Shown here piece by piece: positions 18,301 to 26,996 of a stretch of 35,559 nucleotides of DNA. The position numbers were made by a program, and so were the translations under genes. How positions within the stretch are numbered: position 1 is the first letter of the stretch; the number at the start of each line of letters is the position of its first letter. The notes beneath the pieces are model-generated. The model ran no database searches and was not told the DNA's origin. It worked only from the letters and a program-made list of their open reading frames with translations. This DNA is from Desulfobacterales bacterium (GTDB lineage Bacteria; Desulfobacterota; Desulfobacteria; Desulfobacterales; JAFDHS01). The stretch spans positions 1 through 35,559 of the forward strand of contig JAUUWG010000004.1 of assembly GCA_030589165.1 (NCBI GenBank), written 5' to 3'.

Positions 18301-19336
18301 ATATGGCAAAGGTGTCTGGGGAAAACCACTGAAATCCGCGTATAAGAGAAACCTCGAAGATATCAAGATTACCATGCACACCCGGTCCAGCAACCTTTTT
18401 ATGAATATGGACACCGATGATGTGTTTGTATGTCTCGGCGGCCTTTCCTTAGCAGTAAAAAAGGTAAGCGGTGAATATCCGGATGTCTTGCTTTCTATCC
18501 AGAAAGATCCTGATGCCGCTCATATTGAAGATATTGAAAAAATCCTGGGACAAGAACTGCGCGCCCGTTATCTCAATCCCAAATGGATTGAAGGGATGAA
18601 AAAGGAGGATTACGCCGGGGCAAGGGAGATGAAAAGATTTGTAGAACATATGTGGGGCTGGCAGGTGACCACCCCATTTGCCATTGATGAGACCAAATGG
18701 GAGCAGACCTACGAGGTATACGTGGAAGACAAATACGGCCTCGAAATAAAGGAGTTCCTCAACAAGGCAAATCCCTGGGCCTATCAGTCCATCACCGCCC
18801 GGATGCTGGAAGCTGTCCGGAAAGGCTATTGGAAAGCCGATCAAAAAGTGAAAAAGAAGCTGGCGGTTGAATATGCCGTAAATGTCGTTGAAAAAGGAGT
18901 CGCCTGCTGTGATCATACGTGTAATAATCCCGTTTTGAACCAGATGGTGGTCAATATCATATCCCTTCCCGGGGTGATGTCTCCTGAAATGGTTGAAAAG
19001 TTCCGGTTGGCCATCGAGCAGGCTACAGGCAAGTCTCTGATAGAGCAGGTAACGGACAGAAAGGAATTGCAAAAAAAGCTGAATGAGGGGTTTGATAAAA
19101 CAACACGGATAGATGAACAAAAGATGTCTGACCCCAAATCAAAAAAGGAGATTCAGAAAGATGACACCCAAAAGGGAAGTGAATCCAAATCGGTGGAAGG
19201 GTATAAGATGGAAGAGGTAAAGGCAGGGGAGGAAACCACGGATCTTGCATCTTCCGGCGTCCAGTGGTTTGCTTCTCTTTTTGTTATCCTCATTATCGGA
19301 TTGTTTGTCTATGGCGTAAAAAGCCGGAAAGGGTAA
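15341..19336 (+). CDS. cobN: CobN/BchH-family chelatase-like protein 1, predicted periplasmic with C-terminal TM anchor (HmuS-like)
   Basis: 1331 aa; 'LGTHGTHEWLPGKQAGLS', 'GEGIQAKRRGRGVIIDHLIP', 'YIPSGEGNDPLRNPEAIPTGKNFYGFDPAKVPS' CobN/BchH signatures; N-terminal hydrophobic segment ending SRAFA; C-terminal TM 'WFASLFVILIIGLFVYGVKSRKG'. Confidence 0.92.
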   Translation: MCRMNKVKTEEGVKNKKLKSKIWWIGIIALCLSIFVSSRAFAQNKSKITLLVGVSNSYKVTQAISEVIKISEAAKSYDFHFYTDKDLENEEIDQEIIAQSKIIIVDDMHRNLTEYVLKNADFEKTKVYGLCSRAKEPEKIISDPKVQRYYYPATQENIKNLLLFLLNRDCGLDINYGGPQNIPKTGIFHPKSDRIFNNYEQYLAWYKEKGLYSGDDFWVGIPDMSTYAFPGETGVIVSSLIETLEMNDINVLPVYSYPAYVALNNFFVDKDGRSRVDLIAALSFKFSSVLNEKARKNLSNLGVPFLNAIRINFLTIPEWTESSQGLGPMEISYAMSTPEFNGLIEPSALGGKEILKDKRTGKKVYRFKPISENIDFFVRRVKAWKNLQEKANKDKKIAIIYWNHTPGKQNIGATYLNVFRSLEEILKRMRKEGYTIEGKLPSEEEIKSLVLKSGRNIGSWVPGELDVLINTKGVIRLPVAKYLEWYKKIDEDYKEKLEAEWGKVEDSEIMIKDKEIIIPYVNLGNVILVPQPSRGWGDDPMKLYHSTQLWPHHQYTAFYLWLKHEFKADAIVSLGTHGTHEWLPGKQAGLSQSCPPEVLIQDLPNLYPYIMDDIGEGIQAKRRGRGVIIDHLIPAMKKAGIYEEYRDLAVLINEYNDALTRSDALAKEKFKRIKTLVKKLGLDKDLLLKEVDEEAVEEIEHYLIELQEANLPYGLHTFGISPEGEALKEFSRLIKQRNEELSLGEIEKRLSLCHLEIDRLIAGLEGKYIPSGEGNDPLRNPEAIPTGKNFYGFDPAKVPSKDAYALGKKQAEEMIEKYLKEKGEYPEKIGLVLWSIELQRNEGTQVGTALYLLGMKPVWDKNDKVTGVEPIPGALLGRPRIDVHMQASGLFRDSYPNVILLLDEAVRQASRLKDVENFIANHNRKIKDSLLKKGYSEDDAENLSKIRVFSAQPGSYGNTIEDLIPNSGLWERDEEIADVFINFVSFGYGKGVWGKPLKSAYKRNLEDIKITMHTRSSNLFMNMDTDDVFVCLGGLSLAVKKVSGEYPDVLLSIQKDPDAAHIEDIEKILGQELRARYLNPKWIEGMKKEDYAGAREMKRFVEHMWGWQVTTPFAIDETKWEQTYEVYVEDKYGLEIKEFLNKANPWAYQSITARMLEAVRKGYWKADQKVKKKLAVEYAVNVVEKGVACCDHTCNNPVLNQMVVNIISLPGVMSPEMVEKFRLAIEQATGKSLIEQVTDRKELQKKLNEGFDKTTRIDEQKMSDPKSKKEIQKDDTQKGSESKSVEGYKMEEVKAGEETTDLASSGVQWFASLFVILIIGLFVYGVKSRKG

Positions 19337-19346
19337 AAGTGAGCAT

Positions 19347-22300
19347 ATGAAAAAACTTCTTACTGTCTCTATGCTTGTTCTTTTCTTGTTTCCTTCCATC
19401 ACGATTGCCAAGCGCATATCATTTCTGGTGGTCGACGCCAACACCTGCCTTTTGAATAAGGCCATTAAAGACTTAAGTCTTCCTGAAGGCATTGAGGTCA
19501 GATTTTTTATACACAAGGATATGAGGGATGATACTCAGGCACAGGAATTTGTTTCTTCATCCGAGGTCATCATCGTTGATGTTATGATGAAGGAAATGAG
19601 CGAATATCTGGTTACCAATGTCGATTTTGCGAACAAGCGGGTTTATGCCGTAAGGGGGTCGAGGGATGATGAGACGCTGGAAAAGCAGGGATTTATTTTT
19701 GATCCTGCCGTCAAAGCGTATTATCAATACATGACGGTGAAAAATATTCAAAACCTGGTTTACCGGGTGGTCAATAAAGCCTTTGATCCGTCTTTTCCCT
19801 ATGAGGAACCGGAACGACTGCCTGAGTTGAGGATCTATCACCCGGATAATAAAGAAGCTTTTACCTGTTATGAAGACTATTTGAAATGGTATGAAAAACG
19901 GTCGGGGTATGTAAAAAAAGCCCCTTGGGTCGGTATCATGGCTTTTTCCTCCATGCTCATGGAAGGGCAGACGGAGAGCATGGATTATTTAATAAAGCAG
20001 CTTGAAAAACAGGGGTTCAATGTCATTCCTGCGTTTGGACGAGACCTGAAGATCTTGACCCAAATTTTTCTGGATGAGAAGAGAAAGTCAAGAGTTGACC
20101 TTGTGCTGGCCTATACCCTTAAATTTTATTCTTCGATCAACGATAAAGTCAGGGCTGCCATCAAGGCTCTGGATGTTCCGATGGTAAATGCCATCCATCT
20201 GTATGGCAGTACCATCGAAGAATGGGCAAAAGACCCGAAAGGTCTTTTGCCCATGGATGTGATGTGGAACATCGCAAATCCCGAGATATCCGGAATCATT
20301 GAACCGACCCCTTTGTCCGGCAAGAAGGAGATGGTTGATGCGGAATCGGGCAGGCATTATTTCGTGCACCGGCCTGTAGAAGAAACCATTGATCTGCTGA
20401 TTCCCAGACTGAAAAAATGGGTGGCGTTAAGGCAAAAGGCCAATGAAAAAAAACGGGTTGCCATTCTTTACTACAATCACAGCCAGGGTAAGCAGAATAT
20501 CGGTGCCAGCTATTTGAACGTGTTTAAAAGCCTTGATTTGATTTTAAACCGCATGAAAAATGAAGGCTATCAGGTAAAAGCGGATCAACAGATCAGTGAA
20601 AATGCCGTCAAGGATCTGATTTTAAAATACGGCAGAAATATCGGAAGCTGGGCGCCGGGAGAATTGGACCGGATGCTCAGAGAAGAAAAGGTGATTCGGC
20701 TGCCGGTTTCAACCTACCGGAAATGGTTTGATGATTTGCCGGAAGATTTTAAAACAAAAGTGATCAGCCAGTGGGGCAGGGCGGAAGCGTCGAATATCAT
20801 GATCAAAGACGGGCATTTTATTATCCCGGCGGTTTTGCTGGGCAATGTCATGGTAATGCCGGAACCCTCCCGCGGCTGGGGTGACGAACCCATGAAGCTC
20901 TACCATGATCCCACCTTGTACCCCCATCATCAGTATATCGCAGCCTATCTGTGGCTCAAGCATGTGTTCAAGGCCGATGCCATGATTCATCTGGGAACCC
21001 ATGCCACCCATGAATGGCTTCCGGGAAAACAGGCCGGACTTTCAGCATCTTGCCCGCCGGATGTTCTGATTACCGACATCCCCAATATTTATCCTTACAT
21101 CGTGGATGATGTCGGCGAGGGAATTCAGGCCAAACGAAGGGGCAGGGGCGTGATTATCGATCACATGATTCCCCCGCTCAAAGAGAGTGAACTTTATCAC
21201 GAGTACGCTCAGATTTACGATTTGATCAGCAGTTACAGCCGTTCAACCTCGGTGGCCAGTAAAACTACAGGCCTCAAGTTGAAGAAGATCATTGATCTGG
21301 TTAAAAAAACGGGGATTGATAAAGATCTCGGCATAACTGAATTTGATGAGGAAGGTCTGGAAGAAATCGAGCATTATCTTTTGGAAATCAGAGAAAATTT
21401 TATGCCCTACGGCCTTCATACCTTTGGCCGGGCATATGAGGGAGAGGCCCTTGAGGAGACAGTCAACTGCATTGTTAAACGAAATACCGGGTTTGATAAG
21501 GATCAGGCCCGAAAAAAGGTTTATGATTCGGGAAGACGAGAAATCGATAACCTGATCAAGGGGTTAAACGGCGGCTATATTCCATCGGGGGAGGGGAATG
21601 ACCCGATTCGAAATCCGGCCGCTGTCCCCACCGGAAAAAATTTTTACGGATTCAACCCGGCAAAGGTACCTTCGAAAATAGCCTGGGAACTGGGTAAAAA
21701 AGCAGCTCAGGAGATTATCGATAAACATATAAAGGAAAAGAAATCCTATCCCGACAAGGTGGCTGTGGTGCTATGGGCCACGGAAACCATTCGAAATGAA
21801 GGGGTAAACGAATGTACTATTTTATACCTGATGGGGTTAAAGCCTAAGTGGGACCGCTCGGACCGGGTCACCGGCACTCAAGTGATTCCGGGAAGAGAGT
21901 TGAAAAGACCCAGAATCGACGTGTTGATCAATCCGTCCGGGCTTTACCGGGACCTTTTCCCCAACATGCTTGATTTTCTGGATAAAGCAGTCCAGAAAGC
22001 AGCCGCCCAGCAGGATATCGAAAACCTGATCCGCAAGCATAATGAACAGATCAAGACCCGTCTGATAAAATCCGGCATGGATGAAAAAGAGGCGGATGTG
22101 TTTTCCCGCATTCGGATATTTACGGAAAAGCCGGGTTCCTATGGGACCGGTGTGGCTGAAATGACCGGGGCGTCCGGTTTCTGGGAATCGGATGATGAAA
22201 TCGTCAATGTCTATGAAAACCGGGTCGGTTATGCCTTTGGCCTGGGGAAATGGGGAGAACCGGCAAAAGAGGTGTTCAAGGAGAATCTCAAAGGGGTTAA

Positions 22301-23273
22301 AATAGCCGTTCATTCCGTTTCCTCCAGTTTGTATGGGACCATGGACAATGATGACGTGTTTCAGTATCTGGGCGGACTCTCCCTTGCGGTAAAAAAAGAG
22401 AGCGGAGAAGCACCGGATACCATGGTTTCCATGCAGAGAATTCCCAACCGGATTGAAGTGGAAGATATCGCAAAAACCATCGGCAGAGAACTTCGAACCC
22501 GGTATCTCAATCCCAAATGGATAGAGGGGATGAAAAAGGAAGACTATGCAGGCGCCCGTGAAATGGCCCATTTTGTAGAATACATGTGGGGCTGGCAGGT
22601 GACAACGCCCCAGGCCGTTGATAAAAACAAATGGCAAGAGACCTATGAGGTTTACGTTGAAGATAAGTACGGCATGGAGATAAAGGAATTCTTTAACAAA
22701 GCAAATCCATGGGCCTATCAGTCCATTTCCGCCCGTATGCTGGAGGCTGTCCGAAAGGGATACTGGAAGGCCGAAGAGAAAGTGAAAAAGAAGTTGGCGG
22801 TTGAATATGCCGTAAGTGTTGTTGAAAAAGGGGTGGCCTGCTGTGATCATACCTGCAACAACCCTGTTTTGAACCAGATGGTGGTCAATATCATATCGCT
22901 TCCCGGGGTGATGTCGCCCGAGATGGTGGAAAAATTCAAAATGGCCGTTGAGCAGGCTGCAGGCAAATCTCTGGAAAAACAGGTAAAGAACCGAAAGAAA
23001 TTGCAAAAAAAGCTGAATGAGGGGTTTGATAAAACAACACGGATAGATGAACAAAAGATGTCTGACCCCAAATCAAAAAAGGAGATTCAGAAAGATGACA
23101 CCCAAAAGGGGCCTGAATCCCAAACAGTGGAAGGGTACAGGATGGAAGAAATGAAGCCAAAGGATGAGACCACGGATCTTGCGTCTTCCGGGGTCCAGTG
23201 GTTTGCTTCCCTTTTTGTCATGCTGATCATCGGCTTATTCGTCTATGGTGTTAAGAAAAATAATTTAAAGTAG
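19347..23273 (+). CDS. cobN: CobN/BchH-family chelatase-like protein 2 (tandem paralog), predicted periplasmic with C-terminal TM anchor
   Basis: 1308 aa; same signatures as protein 1 ('LGTHATHEWLPGKQAGLS', 'YIPSGEGNDPIRNPAAVPTGKNFYGFNPAKVPS'); signal peptide MKKLLTVSMLVLFLFPSITIA; C-terminal TM. Confidence 0.92.
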   Translation: MKKLLTVSMLVLFLFPSITIAKRISFLVVDANTCLLNKAIKDLSLPEGIEVRFFIHKDMRDDTQAQEFVSSSEVIIVDVMMKEMSEYLVTNVDFANKRVYAVRGSRDDETLEKQGFIFDPAVKAYYQYMTVKNIQNLVYRVVNKAFDPSFPYEEPERLPELRIYHPDNKEAFTCYEDYLKWYEKRSGYVKKAPWVGIMAFSSMLMEGQTESMDYLIKQLEKQGFNVIPAFGRDLKILTQIFLDEKRKSRVDLVLAYTLKFYSSINDKVRAAIKALDVPMVNAIHLYGSTIEEWAKDPKGLLPMDVMWNIANPEISGIIEPTPLSGKKEMVDAESGRHYFVHRPVEETIDLLIPRLKKWVALRQKANEKKRVAILYYNHSQGKQNIGASYLNVFKSLDLILNRMKNEGYQVKADQQISENAVKDLILKYGRNIGSWAPGELDRMLREEKVIRLPVSTYRKWFDDLPEDFKTKVISQWGRAEASNIMIKDGHFIIPAVLLGNVMVMPEPSRGWGDEPMKLYHDPTLYPHHQYIAAYLWLKHVFKADAMIHLGTHATHEWLPGKQAGLSASCPPDVLITDIPNIYPYIVDDVGEGIQAKRRGRGVIIDHMIPPLKESELYHEYAQIYDLISSYSRSTSVASKTTGLKLKKIIDLVKKTGIDKDLGITEFDEEGLEEIEHYLLEIRENFMPYGLHTFGRAYEGEALEETVNCIVKRNTGFDKDQARKKVYDSGRREIDNLIKGLNGGYIPSGEGNDPIRNPAAVPTGKNFYGFNPAKVPSKIAWELGKKAAQEIIDKHIKEKKSYPDKVAVVLWATETIRNEGVNECTILYLMGLKPKWDRSDRVTGTQVIPGRELKRPRIDVLINPSGLYRDLFPNMLDFLDKAVQKAAAQQDIENLIRKHNEQIKTRLIKSGMDEKEADVFSRIRIFTEKPGSYGTGVAEMTGASGFWESDDEIVNVYENRVGYAFGLGKWGEPAKEVFKENLKGVKIAVHSVSSSLYGTMDNDDVFQYLGGLSLAVKKESGEAPDTMVSMQRIPNRIEVEDIAKTIGRELRTRYLNPKWIEGMKKEDYAGAREMAHFVEYMWGWQVTTPQAVDKNKWQETYEVYVEDKYGMEIKEFFNKANPWAYQSISARMLEAVRKGYWKAEEKVKKKLAVEYAVSVVEKGVACCDHTCNNPVLNQMVVNIISLPGVMSPEMVEKFKMAVEQAAGKSLEKQVKNRKKLQKKLNEGFDKTTRIDEQKMSDPKSKKEIQKDDTQKGPESQTVEGYRMEEMKPKDETTDLASSGVQWFASLFVMLIIGLFVYGVKKNNLK

Positions 23274-23294
23274 AGACGTGTCGGTGACACGTCT
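23274..23294. repeat. Perfect short hairpin between cobN-like 2 and receptor gene
   Basis: AGACGTGTC-GGT-GACACGTCT; no poly-T, so probably not a terminator. Confidence 0.65.
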
Positions 23295-23308
23295 TAAGCA
23301 CAGAAAGG

Positions 23309-25195
23309 ATGTATCTTAATATGAGGCGTACCTGGCTGCTGGTTTTTGGGTTTTGTTTATTTCTCGTTTTGGTTTGTGTAGCTCCCGCAATGTCTGACCA
23401 TGCGCCTGCTTATTCCTTGGGGGAAATTGTTGTTGTGGCTGAAAAACTATCCGAATATGTAAAGAATCATCCCCAGCGGGTTTCTACTCTTGACAAAAAG
23501 GAGATCCAAGAGCGGAATTTTCTGGATCTTAACGAGGCTGTCGGTTCCATGCCGGGAGTGGATGTCAGTCAATCGGCCGGTGGTCTTGGGTCAAGAATCT
23601 CGATCCGCGGCAGCGGAGGATCAGGGTCGGTATTGGTTCTGGTAAACGGCAGACCCGTTAATTCCGGGCAGTATGGTGGAATTGACCTGAGCACCATTCC
23701 CATTGAAATCATAGAGAAAATAACCGTATTCAAACCGCCGGTACCGGTCTGGCTAGGCCCGGAGAGTACAGGCGGAGCGATTAATATTGTGACGCGCACC
23801 TCCGGACTAACCGATTCCAAAGAAGAGAAGAAGAAAAGAACGCGCCTCAGGATGAGCGGCGGCTCCTATGGAAGAGCCGATGTGAATTGCTCTCATGTGA
23901 TGTCCCTGGATAACGGCAGTTTCATGGTTACTGCCGGTGGCGGCCACAAGGACGGTAAACGGCCTAACGCCGACAAGGATACCGCTAATTTAAGTCTTCA
24001 TTGGGACCGGGAACAGGATAACCTTGTTAAATATGATATAAACGGACGTTATTATTATTCAGAACACGGTTCCACGGGTCCTGTAGACAATCCTACGCCT
24101 GACGCCCGGCAGTATTACAACAAGGGGGCTTTGGACTTTCGTGCCAAGGGACTTATGGGGGATACCGGTGAATTTTCTATCAAGTCATATCTTGATGCAG
24201 CGCGTCTCAAGGACAAGTCCCAGTTCGATTATACCTCCACTCTCGAAACCTATAAGATCGGTATCAAAGGTGACGGCAACTGGGCCGAAGAAGCCGGAAA
24301 ATGGGCATTGCGCCTGGGGGGAATGTTTGAAGAGGATATTGTTGATCATTCCATCACCGGTGATCATCACCGGGAAAAGACATCGATCAATAGCCAGTTT
24401 GACCGGGATTTGGGTGATGTTACCCTCAGTCTTGGCCTGAGGGGAGACCATACCAATGATTTTGGATTTTTCCCGGCTTTTTCCATCGGTCTCGGTTATG
24501 CTCTCGGACCGGCCAGTATCCTTAAAACCAATGCGGGATATTCCGTGAACGTCCCCACCTTTGGTCAGTTGTATCAACCCAGCCATGGTTCCATCGATCA
24601 GGTCAGGGGGAATCCGGATTTATCGGAAGAAGAGGTCTACTCCTATGATTTCGGGCTTGAACATAAATTCAGCCCGGATTTTATTGTTGAAGCCGTATTG
24701 TTCAGGAGCGATACCCAGGATTTGATAAGCTACCGTCGAGGCGCAGACCTGATTTATCGGCCGGTCAATATTTCCCGGGCATACAAGCAAGGGGTAGAGG
24801 TTTCCATCAAATACAAGTGGAAAAAGGATGCTTCCATAGATATCAGTTATATTTTTCAGAAAAGCAAGGACAAGGAGACTGATGGCGAGCTGATCTATAC
24901 GCCCCGGCATAAGGCCAAGATTACCGGAAAATATGTTCTTGCGACCAACACCCGGCTTGAGGCGATACTCAGGGCCGTAAGCGATCAGTACAGTGATTCG
25001 GAAAACAGCGATTCGAAAAAAATCGACGATTACACGAGTGTGGATTTGAAGATGATTCAGCCTTTTGCCGATAAATCCCTGCCCGGTGAATTCTTTATTC
25101 ATATTCAAAACCTGTTTGATACGGATTTTGAATTTCATCAGGGCTATCCCGACGATGGAATCCGATTTGTTTGCGGTTTGAACTTAAACTTTTAA
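23309..25195 (+). CDS. TonB-dependent receptor, third in the locus (start more likely ATG 23321)
   Basis: Signal peptide MRRTWLLVFGFCLFLVLVCVAPAMS; TonB box-like 'GEIVVVAEK'; plug 'LNEAVGSMPGVDVSQSAGGLGSRISIRGSGGSGSVLVLVNGRPVNSGQYGGIDLSTIPIEIIEKITVFK...GGAINIVTR'. Confidence 0.92.
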   Translation: MYLNMRRTWLLVFGFCLFLVLVCVAPAMSDHAPAYSLGEIVVVAEKLSEYVKNHPQRVSTLDKKEIQERNFLDLNEAVGSMPGVDVSQSAGGLGSRISIRGSGGSGSVLVLVNGRPVNSGQYGGIDLSTIPIEIIEKITVFKPPVPVWLGPESTGGAINIVTRTSGLTDSKEEKKKRTRLRMSGGSYGRADVNCSHVMSLDNGSFMVTAGGGHKDGKRPNADKDTANLSLHWDREQDNLVKYDINGRYYYSEHGSTGPVDNPTPDARQYYNKGALDFRAKGLMGDTGEFSIKSYLDAARLKDKSQFDYTSTLETYKIGIKGDGNWAEEAGKWALRLGGMFEEDIVDHSITGDHHREKTSINSQFDRDLGDVTLSLGLRGDHTNDFGFFPAFSIGLGYALGPASILKTNAGYSVNVPTFGQLYQPSHGSIDQVRGNPDLSEEEVYSYDFGLEHKFSPDFIVEAVLFRSDTQDLISYRRGADLIYRPVNISRAYKQGVEVSIKYKWKKDASIDISYIFQKSKDKETDGELIYTPRHKAKITGKYVLATNTRLEAILRAVSDQYSDSENSDSKKIDDYTSVDLKMIQPFADKSLPGEFFIHIQNLFDTDFEFHQGYPDDGIRFVCGLNLNF

Positions 25196-25280
25196 TTCGG
25201 AACGCGTAACGACTTAGCCTGTTAAAAAATGTGAAGTGATCTAAAGTGATCTAAAGTTGAGAAATTCTGTCAATTTTATT

Positions 25281-25352
25281 ACACTTGGCGATTCTTTGCG
25301 TTCCTGGCGGTAAAAAAAATAACCGCAAAGAGCGCAAAGAATCGCCAAGTGT
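25281..25352. repeat. Long perfect-arm palindrome (20-bp arms)
   Basis: ACACTTGGCGATTCTTTGCG (25281-25300) / CGCAAAGAATCGCCAAGTGT (25333-25352), plus inner GCGGT/ACCGC. Confidence 0.8.
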
Positions 25353-25512
25353 TTTATATATAAAAAAACGGAGCGAAGCGACTCCTTAACCCTGGCCCAG
25401 ACCGGGTTTACTTATTTCTTGGTTGATTCATCAGCCAACTTCGGAAAAGGCCTGAGTCAAAGCAAACGAATATATCGCACCAGGGCGGGCTTTAGATCAC
25501 ATTAGCTCACTT

Positions 25513-26982
25513 TTAACTGTTAATGTATTTTTTTACCGTGCGTCGGTCCAGCCGGGTTCGTCTGGCGACCTCTTCAAACGTTCCATGGCGTTGGTAGAGC
25601 AGGCGGCAATACCCCGCAAGAAGGCTCTGGGCGTCAATATTACCGCTGGTCAGACCTTCCACAAGGCGGGAACGCAAATCAGGTGAAACGGATTTGTCGT
25701 CCCCTTCGTAATTACGCTTGAGCAAAACCCTGCGGACACATTGTTCCAACTCTCTTACGTTTCCCGGCCAGGGATATTCTCTGCCCAGTTTTTTATCGAT
25801 AACCTCTCGCACGATTCCGGTAAGTTCCTGAGAAGGTTTGCCTGTCATACGTTCCACCGTTCGGGCCAGAAGATCATCCAGCTCGCTGGGATCTTCCCGG
25901 ATTCGACGGCGCAGGGGAGGGACCGTGATGATGTCCGAGCATAAACGATAATAAAAATCATCACGGAATATAGCCTTTTCCCGGATTTCGTTGATTGACC
26001 GGTTGGTAGCGGCTATGACCCGGCCTTGAAATCGCTCTTTCTGATGGCTTCCCACCGGAGAGAAGACTCTTTCCTGGAGCACCTGAAGGAGTTTGATTTG
26101 TACCGGAATCGAAACCTCCCCGATTTCATCCAGCAAAATCGAGCCATAGGGGCTGCAAAGGCTTAATACCCCTTTATGATCTTCCATCGCACCGGTAAAA
26201 GCGCCTTTTTTATGACCGAAAAGTTCCGATTCGATTAAGGTTTCGGGAAACTGGGACAGGTTTAAGGACACAAAAGACTTGGTAAAACTTTCGACAAAGC
26301 GCTCTTTGTTTTCATCAAAAGGAATGAATCCCGAACGGCCGATGGCCATGGCCGCCGTTCCTTTGCCCGTACCGGTTTCCCCCAGGATAAGGGTGGAAAA
26401 ATCCTCCATGCGGTTCCATAAATAACGTTCATACAGATCAATATCATATGTAAAAACATTGTTCCATAAATTCAGACGCAGTTCTTTCATGGTCGGACTG
26501 CGGCCGACTATGGTGCGATCGATGAAGAAAAACGCCCGCCGGAGCTGATAACTCAATGCGATATAGTGTCGGGTATGTTTTGAATTAAAACCTCTTTTTT
26601 GCAAAAAAGAAAATGCTTCACGGGCAAAAGGGACCTGGATTGAAACGTCTCCGGACCGAATTTGATCAAGGATAAGTTGGTCGAATCTGTTGCGGAACTG
26701 ATAAAAGAAATCAAAGATAAAAGCATTCTTGATCAGACTGCGGTCTTTGCCGGTAAACAAATTGATATCAGCCTTGCCCTGCTGTTCGAGATTTTTGATC
26801 CCGGCTTTAACTTCCTCAATGGTTTTGGCGACGCGTTTCAATCGTGAAACATCGGGAAACAACCCGGCGATTTTTAAATCGATCTCCACCCGCCTGTCAC
26901 TGAAGGGATTGGCAAAAACAGCCTCGTTGACAAGGGAGAAGAACTCACGCTGATCAATGGTTAAACGGTTTTTGGATTTCAT
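25513..26982 (-). CDS. Sigma-54-dependent transcriptional activator (AAA+ enhancer-binding protein, Fis-type HTH)
   Basis: Walker A 'GETGTGKG', 'GAFTGA' loop, Walker B 'GSILLDEIGE', 'PWPGNVRELEQCVRR', C-terminal HTH 'GTFEEVARRTRLDRRTVKKYI'; no receiver domain at the N-terminus. Confidence 0.94.
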   Translation of the reverse strand: MKSKNRLTIDQREFFSLVNEAVFANPFSDRRVEIDLKIAGLFPDVSRLKRVAKTIEEVKAGIKNLEQQGKADINLFTGKDRSLIKNAFIFDFFYQFRNRFDQLILDQIRSGDVSIQVPFAREAFSFLQKRGFNSKHTRHYIALSYQLRRAFFFIDRTIVGRSPTMKELRLNLWNNVFTYDIDLYERYLWNRMEDFSTLILGETGTGKGTAAMAIGRSGFIPFDENKERFVESFTKSFVSLNLSQFPETLIESELFGHKKGAFTGAMEDHKGVLSLCSPYGSILLDEIGEVSIPVQIKLLQVLQERVFSPVGSHQKERFQGRVIAATNRSINEIREKAIFRDDFYYRLCSDIITVPPLRRRIREDPSELDDLLARTVERMTGKPSQELTGIVREVIDKKLGREYPWPGNVRELEQCVRRVLLKRNYEGDDKSVSPDLRSRLVEGLTSGNIDAQSLLAGYCRLLYQRHGTFEEVARRTRLDRRTVKKYINS

Positions 26983-26996
26983 ATCACACTTTCTTT

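Noticed and set aside
21837-23054. 405-aa minus-strand ORF (and the similar 223-aa ORF at 18449-19120)
   Set aside because: Antisense to strongly supported cobN-like genes; their mutual similarity (MFIYPCCFIKPLIQLFLQFLSV) is a mirror of the conserved sense-strand region.
15341-23273. Interpretation as classical aerobic cobaltochelatase or Mg-chelatase for corrin/chlorophyll biosynthesis
   Set aside because: No CobS/CobT, ChlI/ChlD or corrin-ring pathway genes in the window, and both proteins have export signals and C-terminal TM anchors.
23274-23294. Hairpin as rho-independent terminator of the cobN operon
   Set aside because: No following T-run; the receptor gene starts only ~15-30 nt downstream in the same direction, so read-through is likely.
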